Of a DNA stretch of 64,000 nt, positions 1 through 8,653 are shown in pieces (the stretch's first letter is position 1; each line of letters begins with the position of its first letter). The translations under genes were made by a program, and so were the position numbers. Below the pieces are notes generated by a model that was not told the DNA's origin, did not search any database, and saw nothing but the letters and a program-made list of their open reading frames with translations. The stretch is taken from NCBI RefSeq assembly GCF_002794255.1, contig NZ_PGGW01000038.1, positions 62,001 through 126,000 of the forward strand, read 5' to 3'. The DNA comes from Streptomyces carminius. Lineage in GTDB: Bacteria; Actinomycetota; Actinomycetes; Streptomycetales; Streptomycetaceae.

Positions 1-59
1 GCCGGCCCCGGACAACCCGGTGGCGGGCAGCCACGTCGGAACAGGTACAGGAGGCAGCC

Positions 60-1424
60 ATGAGGCACGGCCGGAGGGGACCAGCGGCACCGCCGCCGGG
101 GGGACAGGGGGAGACCATGCAGGACGGGCGGACGGCGGGCCGCGCACGGGACCGGCGAATACGGGCCGCGCGAATACGGGCCGGGCACATACCGGCCGGG
201 CACATACGGGGCGGGCGGACACCGGCCGCGCACGGCGCACGGCACACGGCCGGCACGGGACCCGGCCGGACCGCGCGAACCCTGGCCGTGGCCCTGCTGG
301 TACTCGGCGCGCTCACGGCGTGCACCGCCCACAGCGGCCCGGAGCCGGGGGAGAGGGACGGGGGAGAGGGGACGGGCGCGCCACGAGCGGCGGCGGAACC
401 GGCCGCCGGCGAGCCGCGCGAGGCGTTCACCGTCGTGGCGACCGGCGACATCATCCCGTACCCGTCGATCATCCGGCAGGCACGGCTGGACGCGGGCGGC
501 GACGGCCACGACTTCACCCGCATCCTGGCGGGCGTGAAACCCGTCGTCGAGACCGCCGGCGTGGCGCTGTGCCACATGGAGACCCCCTACGGCGACAAGG
601 ACGGTCCCTTCACCGGCTACCCGCTGTTCCGCTCGCCGCCCGAACTCGCCCGGGCGCTCCGCGCCACCGGCTACGACAGCTGCTCCACCGCCTCCAACCA
701 CAGTCTCGACGACGGCTTCGACGGGGTGCGCCGCACCCTCGACGCGCTGGACGCGGCGGGCGTACGGCACTCCGGCACGGCCCGCAGCGCGGCGGAGGCC
801 GCCCGTCCGGCCCGGCTGGCGGCGGGCGGCGCCGAGATCGCCCACCTGTCCTACACCTACGGCACCAACGGCATACCGCTGCCCGGGGACCGTCCGTGGG
901 CGGTCGGCATGCTGGAGGCGGACAAAGTGATCGCCGACGCCCGCGCCGCCCGCCGCGCGGGGGCCGACGTCGTCCTGGTCAGCGTGCACTGGGGCACCGA
1001 GTGGCAGCAGGCCCCGGACGCGGAGCAGAAGAGGCTCGCGGAGGAGCTGACCGCCGCGCGCACCGGCGGCCGCAAGGACATCGACCTGGTGATCGGCACC
1101 CACAACCACGTACCGCAGCCGTACGAGAAGGTGAACGGCACCTGGGTCGTCTACGGGCTGGGGGACCAGGTCGCCAGCTTCGTCCCGGCGGACAAGCGCA
1201 GCGGCAACGAGGGCTCCATGGCGCGCTTCACCTTCACCCCGGAGCCCGCCGGCGGAGGCTGGGACGTCACCCGGGCCGAGTTCCTGGTGAGCCACTCCGA
1301 CATGGGGCCGCCCTTCCGGGTGGTACGCGCCACCGGGCGGAACTTCCCCGAGGTGCACCGGCGGGTGCGCGAGGCGGTGCTGAGCCGGGGCGCCGCCGAG
1401 GACGGTCTCACCGAGGGCCGCTGA
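60..1424 (+). CDS. CapA-family (PGA_cap) lipoprotein
   Basis: The protein has 454 aa. It matches the CapA/PgsA capsule-synthesis fold, a metallophosphatase-like domain: TGDIIPYPS near residue 130, an ASNHSLDDG block, VSVHWGTEW, and IGTHNHVPQ followed by YGLGDQ. A lipobox (LTAC, Cys88) follows a hydrophobic stretch at about 75-87, so I infer a membrane-anchored extracytoplasmic protein. The start at 60 has a perfect AGGAGG 5 nt upstream. ATG 117 also has a good site (GGGGGAG) and would give 435 aa. With either start the signal peptide is preceded by an unusually long Arg/His-rich stretch encoded by short GC-rich repeats (about 150-235). No capsule genes are adjacent. The family assignment is firm; the role in polymer handling or hydrolysis is inferred. 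Confidence 0.85.
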   Translation: MRHGRRGPAAPPPGGQGETMQDGRTAGRARDRRIRAARIRAGHIPAGHIRGGRTPAAHGARHTAGTGPGRTARTLAVALLVLGALTACTAHSGPEPGERDGGEGTGAPRAAAEPAAGEPREAFTVVATGDIIPYPSIIRQARLDAGGDGHDFTRILAGVKPVVETAGVALCHMETPYGDKDGPFTGYPLFRSPPELARALRATGYDSCSTASNHSLDDGFDGVRRTLDALDAAGVRHSGTARSAAEAARPARLAAGGAEIAHLSYTYGTNGIPLPGDRPWAVGMLEADKVIADARAARRAGADVVLVSVHWGTEWQQAPDAEQKRLAEELTAARTGGRKDIDLVIGTHNHVPQPYEKVNGTWVVYGLGDQVASFVPADKRSGNEGSMARFTFTPEPAGGGWDVTRAEFLVSHSDMGPPFRVVRATGRNFPEVHRRVREAVLSRGAAEDGLTEGR

Positions 1425-1464
1425 GGCGGGACACGAGGCGGGACACGGTACGGGAGCCAGGGAG

Positions 1465-1498
1465 CCGGGGGGAGCCGCCGGCCGGCGGCTCCCCCCGG
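1465..1498 (+). terminator. Perfect 34-bp palindrome after the CapA-family gene
   Basis: The left arm 1465-1481 (CCGGGGGGAGCCGCCGG) is exactly complementary to 1482-1498. It lies about 40 nt after the stop codon. No T-run follows, as is usual for terminators in high-GC actinobacteria. Confidence 0.7.
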
Positions 1499-1618
1499 TG
1501 GTTCAGCGGTTTCTTGCGAGGAACCCCGTGCGTTTACGCATCGGGGGAATCGCATCCTGGGGTTCGCGGCGCGGAGCGCCGCGGTATCACTTCGTGAAGC
1601 TCTGCCGTGGTGTCGCAC

Positions 1619-2060
1619 TCAGTCAGGACGCTTCTGGTTCTCGATGTACTCCTTGACCACGGCCGGCGGCGCACCGCCACATGAGCCGGCGAAGTAGGAG
1701 GGGGACCAGAGGTGGTTTCCCCACAGGTAGCGGTGGAGGTGGTCGGGGAACTCTCCCCCCTGGCCCTTCGGCCGGGTGGTACCCCCAGGCGGAGGCGTCG
1801 GGCGGAGACGCCCTTGAGGCTGCCGACCAGCCGGGACAGCGTGACCTGAGGCGGATAGTGCACCAGAAGGTGCACGTGGTCGGTCTCGCCGTGGAACTCG
1901 CGCGGCTCGGCGCCGAAGTCCGTCACACCTCGCGCATGATCTCTTCGCAGCGCTTGAGGATGGTGGCGGTGAAGACGCCGCGCCGGTACTTCGGAGTGAA
2001 GGCCAGATGCGGGTGCAGGGGGTGAACGGCGCTTCTTCCCGTGTGTGGCGACCCCCCATT
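1619..2060 (-). pseudogene. tnpA: IS200/IS605 Y1 transposase TnpA, broken
   Basis: Three pieces of a Y1 HUH transposase lie in successive frames. The first ends in TPKYRRGVFT..RCEEIMREV (to about 1930). A one-base shift leads to DFGAEPREFHGETDHVHLLVHYPP, which carries the HUH pair (HVH). The last piece, WSPSYFAGSCGGAPPAVVKEY with IENQ after it, includes the catalytic Tyr and ends at 1619. Between pieces two and three there is about 38 nt of foreign hairpin sequence (near 1752-1789). The gene cannot make an intact transposase. The 5' end is approximate. Confidence 0.8.
1752..1789. repeat. About 38-nt hairpin insertion inside tnpA
   Basis: Relative to the expected TnpA reading (RRLR then EFPDHL), an extra segment interrupts the gene. 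It can fold: CTGG and CCAG close the ends, with an internal GGCCC-TTC-GGCC core. Similar short GC-rich hairpins are scattered in Streptomyces genomes, from memory. No second copy was noticed in this window. Confidence 0.45.
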
Positions 2061-2092
2061 GCAGTGACATACGGTGGTGTTACGATCACTCT

Positions 2093-3276
2093 GTGAAGCT
2101 GGTTGTGCAGGTGAAACTCCTCCCGGACGCGGTGCAGGCACCGGCGCTTGAGTCGACCCTGCACGCGGCCAACAAGGCCGCCACCTGGGTGTCGGCCCTC
2201 TCGTTCGAACACTTCGGCCTCACCGGATCGGTCCGTGAGCTGCGGAAGCTGTGCTACGGGGAGCTGAAGGCCCAAGGATTCGGCGCGCAGGCCGCCCAGC
2301 ACATCATCAAACGCGTCGCCGACGCGTATACGACACTGCGGGCGAACATCAAGGCCGGAAACCTCGGCCCCCCGGGAGCCCAGCGCCGCCGCAAGGCCGA
2401 GTCCAGGCCGGTCACCTTCCGCCCCGAGGCGGCGCACACCTACGATGACCGCTGCCTGTCGTGGAACTACGACGCCCAGACGGTGAGCATCTGGACCCTG
2501 GACGGCCGCCTCAAACACGTTTCGTTCGCCTGCTCCCCCGGCGCGCTCAAGCAGCTTGCCCAGTCCCGCAAGGGCGAGACGGATTTGATGATGCGGGACG
2601 GGAAGCTGTTCCTGGCCGCCACCATCGACGTGCCCGACCCGGAGGTGTCCGAGCCGAAGGGATTCCTCGGGGTGGACCGGGGCCTCACCAACCTCGCCAC
2701 CACCTCCGACGGAGACAACCACACCGGGCGCCGCCTGGGCCGCTACCGCCGCTGGCAGGCCCGCAAACGGGCCGAACTCCAAGCCAGACAGACCCGCTCC
2801 GCCAAGCAACTGCTGAAGAAGCGGGCCCGCCGCGAGGCGCGGCACGCCACCCACATCAACCACATCATCGCCAAGACTGTCGTTGCTGTCGCCCAACGCA
2901 CCGAGCGCGGCCTTGCCCTGGAGGAACTGCGGGGCATCCGCGAGCGGGTCACGGTTCCGCGCGACCAGCGAGCACGCCAGTCGGCCTGGCCCCCTTCCAC
3001 CAGCTCGGCGCCTTCGTCGAGTACAAGGCACGCCGAGCCGGCGTGCCGTTCATCGAGGTGGATCCGGCCCACACCTCGCAGCGCTGTCCGCGCTGCGGCC
3101 ACACCGAGCGCGCCAACCGGCGCACCCGGGACCACTTCTGCTGTCGTCGGTGCGGCCTCGCTGGGCCGGCCGACCACGTCGCCGGGGTCAACATCGCCAC
3201 GCGAGCGGCCACGGCGTGGGTATTCGTCAACATGCCCGACCCGGCCCCCGCGCAGCGCGGGAACCGGTGGATGTGA
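2093..3276 (+). pseudogene. tnpB: TnpB (IS605 RNA-guided nuclease family), single frameshift
   Basis: GTG 2093 starts VKLVVQVKLLPD, the usual TnpB beginning. The RuvC-like catalytic residues are visible: Asp in GVDRGLTN, Glu in LALEELRGI, and Asp in the last motif (ADHVAGVNIA). The zinc ribbon reads CPRCG...CCRRCG. The reading frame breaks at a run of five C (2990-2994). Removing one C joins RQSAWP to FHQLGAFVEYKARRAGVPF and restores one protein of about 394 aa ending at 3276. All three catalytic residues and the zinc ribbon are present once the frame is repaired. A homopolymer sequencing error is the main alternative to a true pseudogene. The neighbouring tnpA is clearly dead. Confidence 0.85.
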
Positions 3277-3354
3277 CCCGTGACCGTCCTGCCGTAGGGG
3301 GCAGTCGGGAGCATAAACAGAGCCGCATCGAACCGAGCCAACAAGCCCGGTCGT

Positions 3355-4242
3355 TCACGGCTGAGTAGTTGACTGCGCCACCTCGCCCGCGTGCGGGGAG
3401 ACCGCCCCGGCCGCGATGAGCCCGAAGATCAGCAGGCCCAGCAGTATGCGGTAGACCACGAACGGCATGAAGCTCCTGGTGGAGATGAACCTCATGAACC
3501 AGGCGATGACCGCGTAGGCCACGAAGAAGGCCAGCACGGTCGCGAAGACCGTCGGGCCCCAGGAGACATGCCCCTCGCCGATCTCCGTCAGCTCGAACAG
3601 GCCGGAGGCCAGCACCGCGGGGATGGCCAGCAGGAAGGAGTAGCGGGCGGCGGCCTCCCGACTGTAGTTCATGAACAGCCCGCCGCTGATCGTCGCGCCG
3701 GACCGGGAGACCCCCGGGATCAGGGCCATCGCCTGGGCCATGCCGTACAGCAGGCCGTCGCGCACGGTCAGGTGCTCCAGCGTCTTGCGCTCCCGCGCGG
3801 CGCGGTGCCGCCCGCCGGCCGTGTCGCGCGCCGCGAGCCGGTCGGCGACGCCGAGCACCACGCCCAGCACGATCAGCGTCGTGGCGATCAGCCGCAGATC
3901 ACGGAAGGGGCCCTCGATCTGGTCCTTCAGCGTCAGGCCGAGAACGCCGATCGGGATCGAGCCGACGACCACCAGCCAGCCCAGTTTCGCGTCGTGCTCC
4001 TGCCGCGCCCGGCGGTCGTACAGCGAGCGGAACCAGGCGGAGACGATCCGCACGATGTCCTTGCGGAAGTAGATCAGCACCGCGGTCTCGGTACCGATCT
4101 GGGTCACCGCGGTGAAGGCCGCGCCGGGATCCTCCCAGCCCGCGAAGACCGCGGTCAGCCGCAGATGGGCGCTGGAGGAGATGGGGAGGAACTCGGTCAG
4201 CCCCTGGACGAGCCCGAGGATGAACGCTTCGAACCAAGACAT
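3355..4242 (-). CDS. uppP: Undecaprenyl-diphosphatase UppP (BacA)
   Basis: The protein has 295 aa, the normal family length. It is a polytopic membrane enzyme that dephosphorylates undecaprenyl pyrophosphate, recycling the lipid carrier for peptidoglycan and other cell-wall polymers; overexpression gives bacitracin resistance. Both signature motifs are intact: EFLPISSSAH at residues 17-26 and PGVSRSGATI near residue 170. The carrier it recycles is the one the exopolysaccharide locus at 47-63 kb would also use, although the genes are not linked. The 3' end abuts the IS605 remnant. Confidence 0.95.
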   Translation of the reverse strand: MSWFEAFILGLVQGLTEFLPISSSAHLRLTAVFAGWEDPGAAFTAVTQIGTETAVLIYFRKDIVRIVSAWFRSLYDRRARQEHDAKLGWLVVVGSIPIGVLGLTLKDQIEGPFRDLRLIATTLIVLGVVLGVADRLAARDTAGGRHRAARERKTLEHLTVRDGLLYGMAQAMALIPGVSRSGATISGGLFMNYSREAAARYSFLLAIPAVLASGLFELTEIGEGHVSWGPTVFATVLAFFVAYAVIAWFMRFISTRSFMPFVVYRILLGLLIFGLIAAGAVSPHAGEVAQSTTQP

Positions 4243-4298
4243 GACTGGGGTGTGCTCGTCCCTGTGTTGTTGTGATCATCGGTCAGGTCGGGCAGATG

Positions 4299-5135
4299 CT
4301 ATGACCGGTCGGGAAAGGCGGGGGAAACAGCGGACGAACGCAGACTCCCGGTATGTACCGGCCCGGTGACCGTTCCGGCGCATCCGGGCTGTCCGGGCGT
4401 CGCCTCCGCCTCCACTCCCGTCTCCACGTCCACCACTGTTCCCCGCAGCCGCGCGCGTCTGCGCCAGGCGACGGCCGCCGCGGTCAGGCCGGGGACCGCT
4501 ATGAAGGCCGTCGCCGTCAGGAAGACCGGCGAGGTGGGCGTCGCGGCCTGGCTGCCCGCGACGGCGTAGGCGGCGGTGTTGGGCACACAGCCCAGCGCGG
4601 TGGCGGCCAGGAAGGCGGGCCAGCGCACCCGGGAGACGGCGGCACCGTAGTTGGAGACGGCGAACGGCATCCCGGGCAGCACCCGTACCACCAGCATCGC
4701 CCGGAAACCGTGCCGGCTGAGCTGCCGGTCACCGGCCTTCAGCCAGCGGCCGCGCAGCAGCGGACGCAGCGCCTCCTGCCCCAGCAGCCGCCCCAGTCCG
4801 AAGGAGATCCCGGCCCCCAGCACCGTCCCGGCCACCGCCGCGGCCGTGCCCAGGGAGGCGCCGAAGAGCGCGCCCGCCGCCAGGTTCAGCACCGGACGCG
4901 GCAGGAGCGCCGCCGTGCACAGCCCGTACGCCGCGGCGAACAGCACCACCGCGGCACCGCCGGAGAGCCGGGGGCGCCAGCCCTCGGTGAGCAGCCGCTG
5001 CGGTTCGCAGACCGCCACCGCGGTGGCGGCCGCCACCAGCAGCAGGACGAGCAGGCACAGACGGGACCAGGGGGAGAGCAGCACCGCGGCACACCGGGCG
5101 GCGGGGCCGACGGACTGTGGGATGGGGACGGACAC
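4299..5135 (-). CDS. VTT (TVP38/TMEM64, DedA-like) membrane protein
   Basis: The protein has 278 aa from GTG 5135 (VSVPIPQSVG). A first transmembrane segment (about 17-37) is followed by the VTT core: an amphipathic LLPRPVLNLAAGALFG region, GTVLGAGISFGLGRLLG, and VRVLPGMPFAVSNYGAAVSRV. This order is typical of TVP38/TMEM64 proteins, which are predicted lipid scramblases or transporters. The C-terminal ~50 residues are hydrophilic and not conserved. I rejected the longer open frame up to 5525 because its extra N-terminus is Arg/Ser-rich and has no family match. The precise substrate is unknown. Confidence 0.8.
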   Translation of the reverse strand: MSVPIPQSVGPAARCAAVLLSPWSRLCLLVLLLVAAATAVAVCEPQRLLTEGWRPRLSGGAAVVLFAAAYGLCTAALLPRPVLNLAAGALFGASLGTAAAVAGTVLGAGISFGLGRLLGQEALRPLLRGRWLKAGDRQLSRHGFRAMLVVRVLPGMPFAVSNYGAAVSRVRWPAFLAATALGCVPNTAAYAVAGSQAATPTSPVFLTATAFIAVPGLTAAAVAWRRRARLRGTVVDVETGVEAEATPGQPGCAGTVTGPVHTGSLRSSAVSPAFPDRS

Positions 5136-5346
5136 CGGTGGAGCGTAACCGACGAAAACGGCCCGTGTCCGGCGTCGCGGGCCGCGCGGAATTCCACGGC
5201 ACCACCGCCACCAGCGAGAACGACCGGAGAGGCGGGCCCGGAAAACCGTTCGGTGGCGGCCCCCGCCGCGTCCGTTGACCACCGGGTGTTCCCCGGTGCG
5301 CCGACCCCGCCCGGTCCGGTGTCCGCGCACCCCGCACAATGGGCGC

Positions 5347-6231
5347 ATGACCGAGCCGGTGGACGAGTCGCTGCCCGTGGTCCGCGCCGTGGACGGGGGC
5401 ACCGCCCGGTTGCTCCCCGACGTGGACCGCCGCCGGGCCTGGCTGCTCACCGTCGACGACGCGCCCCAGTCGTACGTGGACCTCGACGACCCGACGCACC
5501 TGGAGTTCGAGTACGTACGCCGCATCGCCCACGTCCTGGACCATGCCGCGGCGCCCGGCGTCCCGCTGGACGTCCTCCACCTGGGCGGCGGGGGCCTGAC
5601 CCTGCCCCGCTATCTGGCCGCCACCCGCCCCGGCTCCCGCCAGCGGGTGGTGGACGCCGACCGGGCGCTGCTCGCGCTGGTCGCCGAGCACCTGCCGCTG
5701 CCGGAGACCGAAGGAGGCGGGGGGCTCGGCGGGCTCGGCGGAATCACAGTGCGGGCCCAGGACGCCCGCGCCGCCCTGCGGGACCGGCCGCCGGGCTCGC
5801 TGGACGTGCTGGTGGCGGACGTCTTCGGCGGCTCCCGCGTCCCGGCGCACCTGACGACCCTGTCCTGCGCGCGGGAGGCCGCCCGGGCGCTGCGCCCCGG
5901 CGGGATCTACACCGCCAACCTCGCCGACGCCGCGCCCTTCGCCTTCCTCCGCTCCCAGCTGGCGACCCTCACGGCGGTCTTCGACCGGCTGTGCCTGATC
6001 GCCGAGCCCGCCGTGCTGCGCGGCCGCCGCTTCGGCAACACCGTGCTGGTCGCCTCCCGGGCCGAGCTGCCGCTGGCCGAACTGGCGCGGGCGGCGGCGG
6101 GCGACCCGTTCCCGGCCCGGGTGGTGCACGGCGGGGAGCTGGCGCGGATCACGGGGGACGCCCGCCCGGTTCAGGAGGCCGACGCGGAGTCCTCGCCGCT
6201 GCCGCCGGGCGGTGCCTTCACGGTCGGCTGA
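5347..6231 (+). CDS. Spermidine-synthase-like methyltransferase-fold protein
   Basis: The protein has 294 aa from ATG 5347. A Rossmann-type SAM-binding pattern is visible: LDVLHLGGGGLTLPRYLA (motif I), VVDADRALLALV, and VLVADVFGGSRVPAHL. The N-terminal QSYVDLDDPTHLEFEYVRR block is typical of actinobacterial spermidine-synthase-like proteins. These are often annotated speE, but most lack proof of polyamine activity. The last ~60 nt overlap the 3' end of the convergent MFS gene. Confidence 0.8.
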   Translation: MTEPVDESLPVVRAVDGGTARLLPDVDRRRAWLLTVDDAPQSYVDLDDPTHLEFEYVRRIAHVLDHAAAPGVPLDVLHLGGGGLTLPRYLAATRPGSRQRVVDADRALLALVAEHLPLPETEGGGGLGGLGGITVRAQDARAALRDRPPGSLDVLVADVFGGSRVPAHLTTLSCAREAARALRPGGIYTANLADAAPFAFLRSQLATLTAVFDRLCLIAEPAVLRGRRFGNTVLVASRAELPLAELARAAAGDPFPARVVHGGELARITGDARPVQEADAESSPLPPGGAFTVG

Positions 6232-7520
6232 GACCCGGCGGCCTCCGGCGGCCCCGCCGCGCCGGGCACTCCGGCGGCCGCCGCCGTCGCGGCGACGGCC
6301 GGGGGAGCGGAACCGTCGCGCCGGACCAGGTTCCGTACGTCCGGTACGCACAGCACCGCGGCGGTCAGCAGCACCACCAGGGCCGAGCAGCCCCACAGCG
6401 CCGCGGACCGGCCCACCGCCGCCTCCACCGGCCCGGCCGCGGCGGTGGCCACCGGCACCAGCGCCACGGAGCCCAGCCAGTCGTAGGCCGAGACCCGGGA
6501 GAACTTCTCCTCCGGCACCTCCTGGTGCAGCGCCAGCATCCAGGTCACCCCGAACACCTCCAGGGCCACCCCGGTGGCGAACATCACCGCGGCCAGCCAC
6601 CCGGCGGACAGCGGCACCGCCAGCGCCGCCGAGGGCAGCGCCAGCGGGAAGACGCACAGCGCGCCGGTGAGCAGGATGCGGCGCGGCCGCCAGCGGGTCA
6701 TCAGCAGTCCGCCGAGCACCGTGCCCGCGCCGAAGGCGGCCAGCGCCAGGCCCCAGGGCCGGGCGCCGCCCAGGTGCTCGGCGGCCACCTGCGGTCCGTA
6801 CACCGCCTCGGCCGCCGCGACCACCGCGTTGACGACGGAGAACTGCGCCACCACCGCCCACAGCCACGGCCGTCCCGCCACCTCGCGCCAGCCGTCCCGC
6901 AGATCGCCGAGCAGCCCGCCGCCCGCCTCGCGTTCGGGCATCCCGCGCAGGTCGAGGAAGGCGCGCAGCGCGCCCGCCACCGCGAAGGCGGCGGCGTCCA
7001 CGGCCAGCACCCAGCCGGGGCCGACGGCGGCGATCAGCGCGCCGCCCAGGGCCGCGCCGCCGATGGCGGCGCCGTTGACACCCATCCGGAACACCGCGAA
7101 GGCGCGCGCGGCCTGTCCGCCGCCGACGCTGGCGAGCACCATGCCCTCGGCGGCCGGGGCGAAGAAGGCGTGCCCGGTGCCGCCCAGCGCGGACAGCACC
7201 GCCATCTGCCACAGCAGCGCGTCCCCCGAGAGCACCAGCGCCGCGAAGACGCCCTGGGAGGCGCAGTTGAGCACGTTGGCCGCCACCATCACCCGGTGGC
7301 GCGGCAGCCGGTCCGCGACGGCCCCGCCGACCAGCAGGAAGGCCACCAGCGGTACGGTGCGGGCCGCGGCCACCAGACCCACGTCGGTGCCGTCGCCGCC
7401 CAGGGCGAGCACGGCGAACGCCGCCGCGATCAGCGCCCCGGAGTTGCCCATGCCGGTGACCACGGCGGCGGCCGTCAGCAGGGTGTAGTTGCGACCGGCC
7501 CAGGAGGGGCGGGCGGTCAT
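6171..7520 (-). CDS. MFS transporter (enterobactin-exporter-like)
   Basis: The protein has 449 aa with about 12 hydrophobic segments. The loop 2-3 motif GGAVADRLPRHRVMVAANV is the usual MFS signature, and the overall pattern resembles the MFS_3/EntS group of exporters. The C-terminus is a 45-residue Ala/Pro/Ser-rich tail overlapping the convergent methyltransferase-like gene. Its start overlaps the stop of the upstream gene (7517) by 4 nt, so the two minus-strand genes are very likely one operon. Drug or metabolite efflux is inferred; no substrate can be named. Confidence 0.85.
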   Translation of the reverse strand: MTARPSWAGRNYTLLTAAAVVTGMGNSGALIAAAFAVLALGGDGTDVGLVAAARTVPLVAFLLVGGAVADRLPRHRVMVAANVLNCASQGVFAALVLSGDALLWQMAVLSALGGTGHAFFAPAAEGMVLASVGGGQAARAFAVFRMGVNGAAIGGAALGGALIAAVGPGWVLAVDAAAFAVAGALRAFLDLRGMPEREAGGGLLGDLRDGWREVAGRPWLWAVVAQFSVVNAVVAAAEAVYGPQVAAEHLGGARPWGLALAAFGAGTVLGGLLMTRWRPRRILLTGALCVFPLALPSAALAVPLSAGWLAAVMFATGVALEVFGVTWMLALHQEVPEEKFSRVSAYDWLGSVALVPVATAAAGPVEAAVGRSAALWGCSALVVLLTAAVLCVPDVRNLVRRDGSAPPAVAATAAAAGVPGAAGPPEAAGSQPTVKAPPGGSGEDSASAS

Positions 7521-8563
7521 TCCTCCTCGGCGTACGGGCGCAGACTGGCGGTCATCTTGTCGATGACGGCCTGCGGGACCTCGTCCTTGACCCCGGCGTC
7601 GCTGACGAGCACCCAGATGCGCAGGTCGTTGGTGCCGTCGATCCAGGACAGGGCCACGGCCTTGCCGTCGGAGTCACACTTGTTGCCCTTCTTCACCCCG
7701 GTGGCCGTGGCGGACGCGATGTGCCCCTTGATGCCGTGCGCGTTGGAGAACGGCTTCGCCCTGGTCAGCCTGACGGTGTCCTTCTGCTCGCCGTAGGCGG
7801 CGTAGACGAAGTTCTCCGCGGCGAGCTCCGCGCCCTCGACGGTGTCACGGGAGCCCTGGCCGCCCTTGCTGCCGACGACGGACCGGGTGTACTCGCTGTT
7901 CCCGGACTTGCACCAGCCCTCCTTGTGGACGGCCGGGGCGCTGAAGGCGACCAGCGGGCCGGAGAAGGGGTCGTCCTTGTCCTTCTGCCCGTAACCGATG
8001 ATCGTGTCCTCCGACCGCACCTTCCAGTCGGGCGGTACGTCGAAGGCGCTGTGGTGCTTGGCGTTGGTGACCACCTGCCAGCCGGGGACCACCGGATCGG
8101 GCTTCTCCGGGGCGAGACCGTCGCGCGGGTTGCTCGGGTCGTCCTCCCGCTTCTCCGGCTCCTCGCTCGGCGTCGCGCCGTCCCCGGTGGAGGGCTCCGC
8201 GCTCGGTGACGCGGCCTTGTCGCCGCCCCCGGCGGTCTTCTCCCCGCCGTCGTCCCGCAGGACGAGGACCCCGGTGACCACGGCCGCGGCGATCACCGCG
8301 ACGGCCACGACGACGGCGATCGCCGCGGTCCTGCCGCCCTTTCCGCCGCCCGGCTGCGGCTGCGGGGCACCGGGCCCGCCGGGCTGCCCCCACGGTCCGC
8401 CGGGCTGTGCCTGGTACGGGTTCGGCGCCTGGTACCCGGGCGCCTGGTAGGGGTTCGGCGCCTGGTACCCGGGCGTCTGGTACGGATTGGGCTGCTGCGG
8501 GCCCTGCTGGTTCTGCGGGTCGTGCGGGTTCTGCTCGCCCCCGGGCTGCTGTCCTGGCCACAT
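7517..8563 (-). CDS. Pro/Gln/Tyr-rich single-pass membrane protein
   Basis: The protein has 348 aa. Residues 1-75 are low complexity, with repeated GYQAPNPYQ units, a common N-terminus for actinobacterial membrane proteins. One transmembrane helix (about 83-106, AIAVVVAVAVIAAAVVTGVLVL) is followed by an acidic Ser/Pro linker and then a globular domain of about 190 residues with four cysteines or so (WCKSGN, NKCDSDG). The topology suggests a cytoplasmic repeat tail and an extracytoplasmic domain. The function is unknown. It is translationally coupled to the MFS gene. Confidence 0.8.
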   Translation of the reverse strand: MWPGQQPGGEQNPHDPQNQQGPQQPNPYQTPGYQAPNPYQAPGYQAPNPYQAQPGGPWGQPGGPGAPQPQPGGGKGGRTAAIAVVVAVAVIAAAVVTGVLVLRDDGGEKTAGGGDKAASPSAEPSTGDGATPSEEPEKREDDPSNPRDGLAPEKPDPVVPGWQVVTNAKHHSAFDVPPDWKVRSEDTIIGYGQKDKDDPFSGPLVAFSAPAVHKEGWCKSGNSEYTRSVVGSKGGQGSRDTVEGAELAAENFVYAAYGEQKDTVRLTRAKPFSNAHGIKGHIASATATGVKKGNKCDSDGKAVALSWIDGTNDLRIWVLVSDAGVKDEVPQAVIDKMTASLRPYAEEE

Positions 8564-8653
8564 GGCCAGAACCTTAGAGGTGCCCCGCGGCCGCGGCCAC
8601 GGCCGCCCCCGCTTCGGTACGGAGCCGGTACACGCCGGAGCCGCCCACTCCCT

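Larger units (their letters stand above)
1500..3354. mobile_element. Decayed IS200/IS605-family element
   Basis: The interval holds a minus-strand Y1 transposase remnant (1619-2060) and a divergent plus-strand tnpB remnant (2093-3276), the arrangement of IS605-group elements. Hairpin-forming sequences flank the genes: around 1524-1549 (TGCGT/ACGCA core), 1565-1583 (CGCGGCG/CGCCGCG) and after tnpB near 3292-3307 (CTGCC/GGCAG). Such hairpins are expected at IS605 ends, which carry no inverted repeats or target duplication, so the exact boundaries are not resolved. The region just after tnpB is where the family's guide (omega) RNA would lie. Confidence 0.65.

Noticed and set aside
4353..7796. 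A 1147-codon plus-strand open frame
   Set aside because: Gly/Arg/Gln-rich with no domains, antisense to the VTT and MFS genes and in the wrong frame for the methyltransferase-like gene.
8400..8560. Repeats in the Pro/Gln-rich protein as a regulatory repeat array
   Set aside because: They encode the GYQAPNPYQ low-complexity tail common in actinobacterial membrane proteins.
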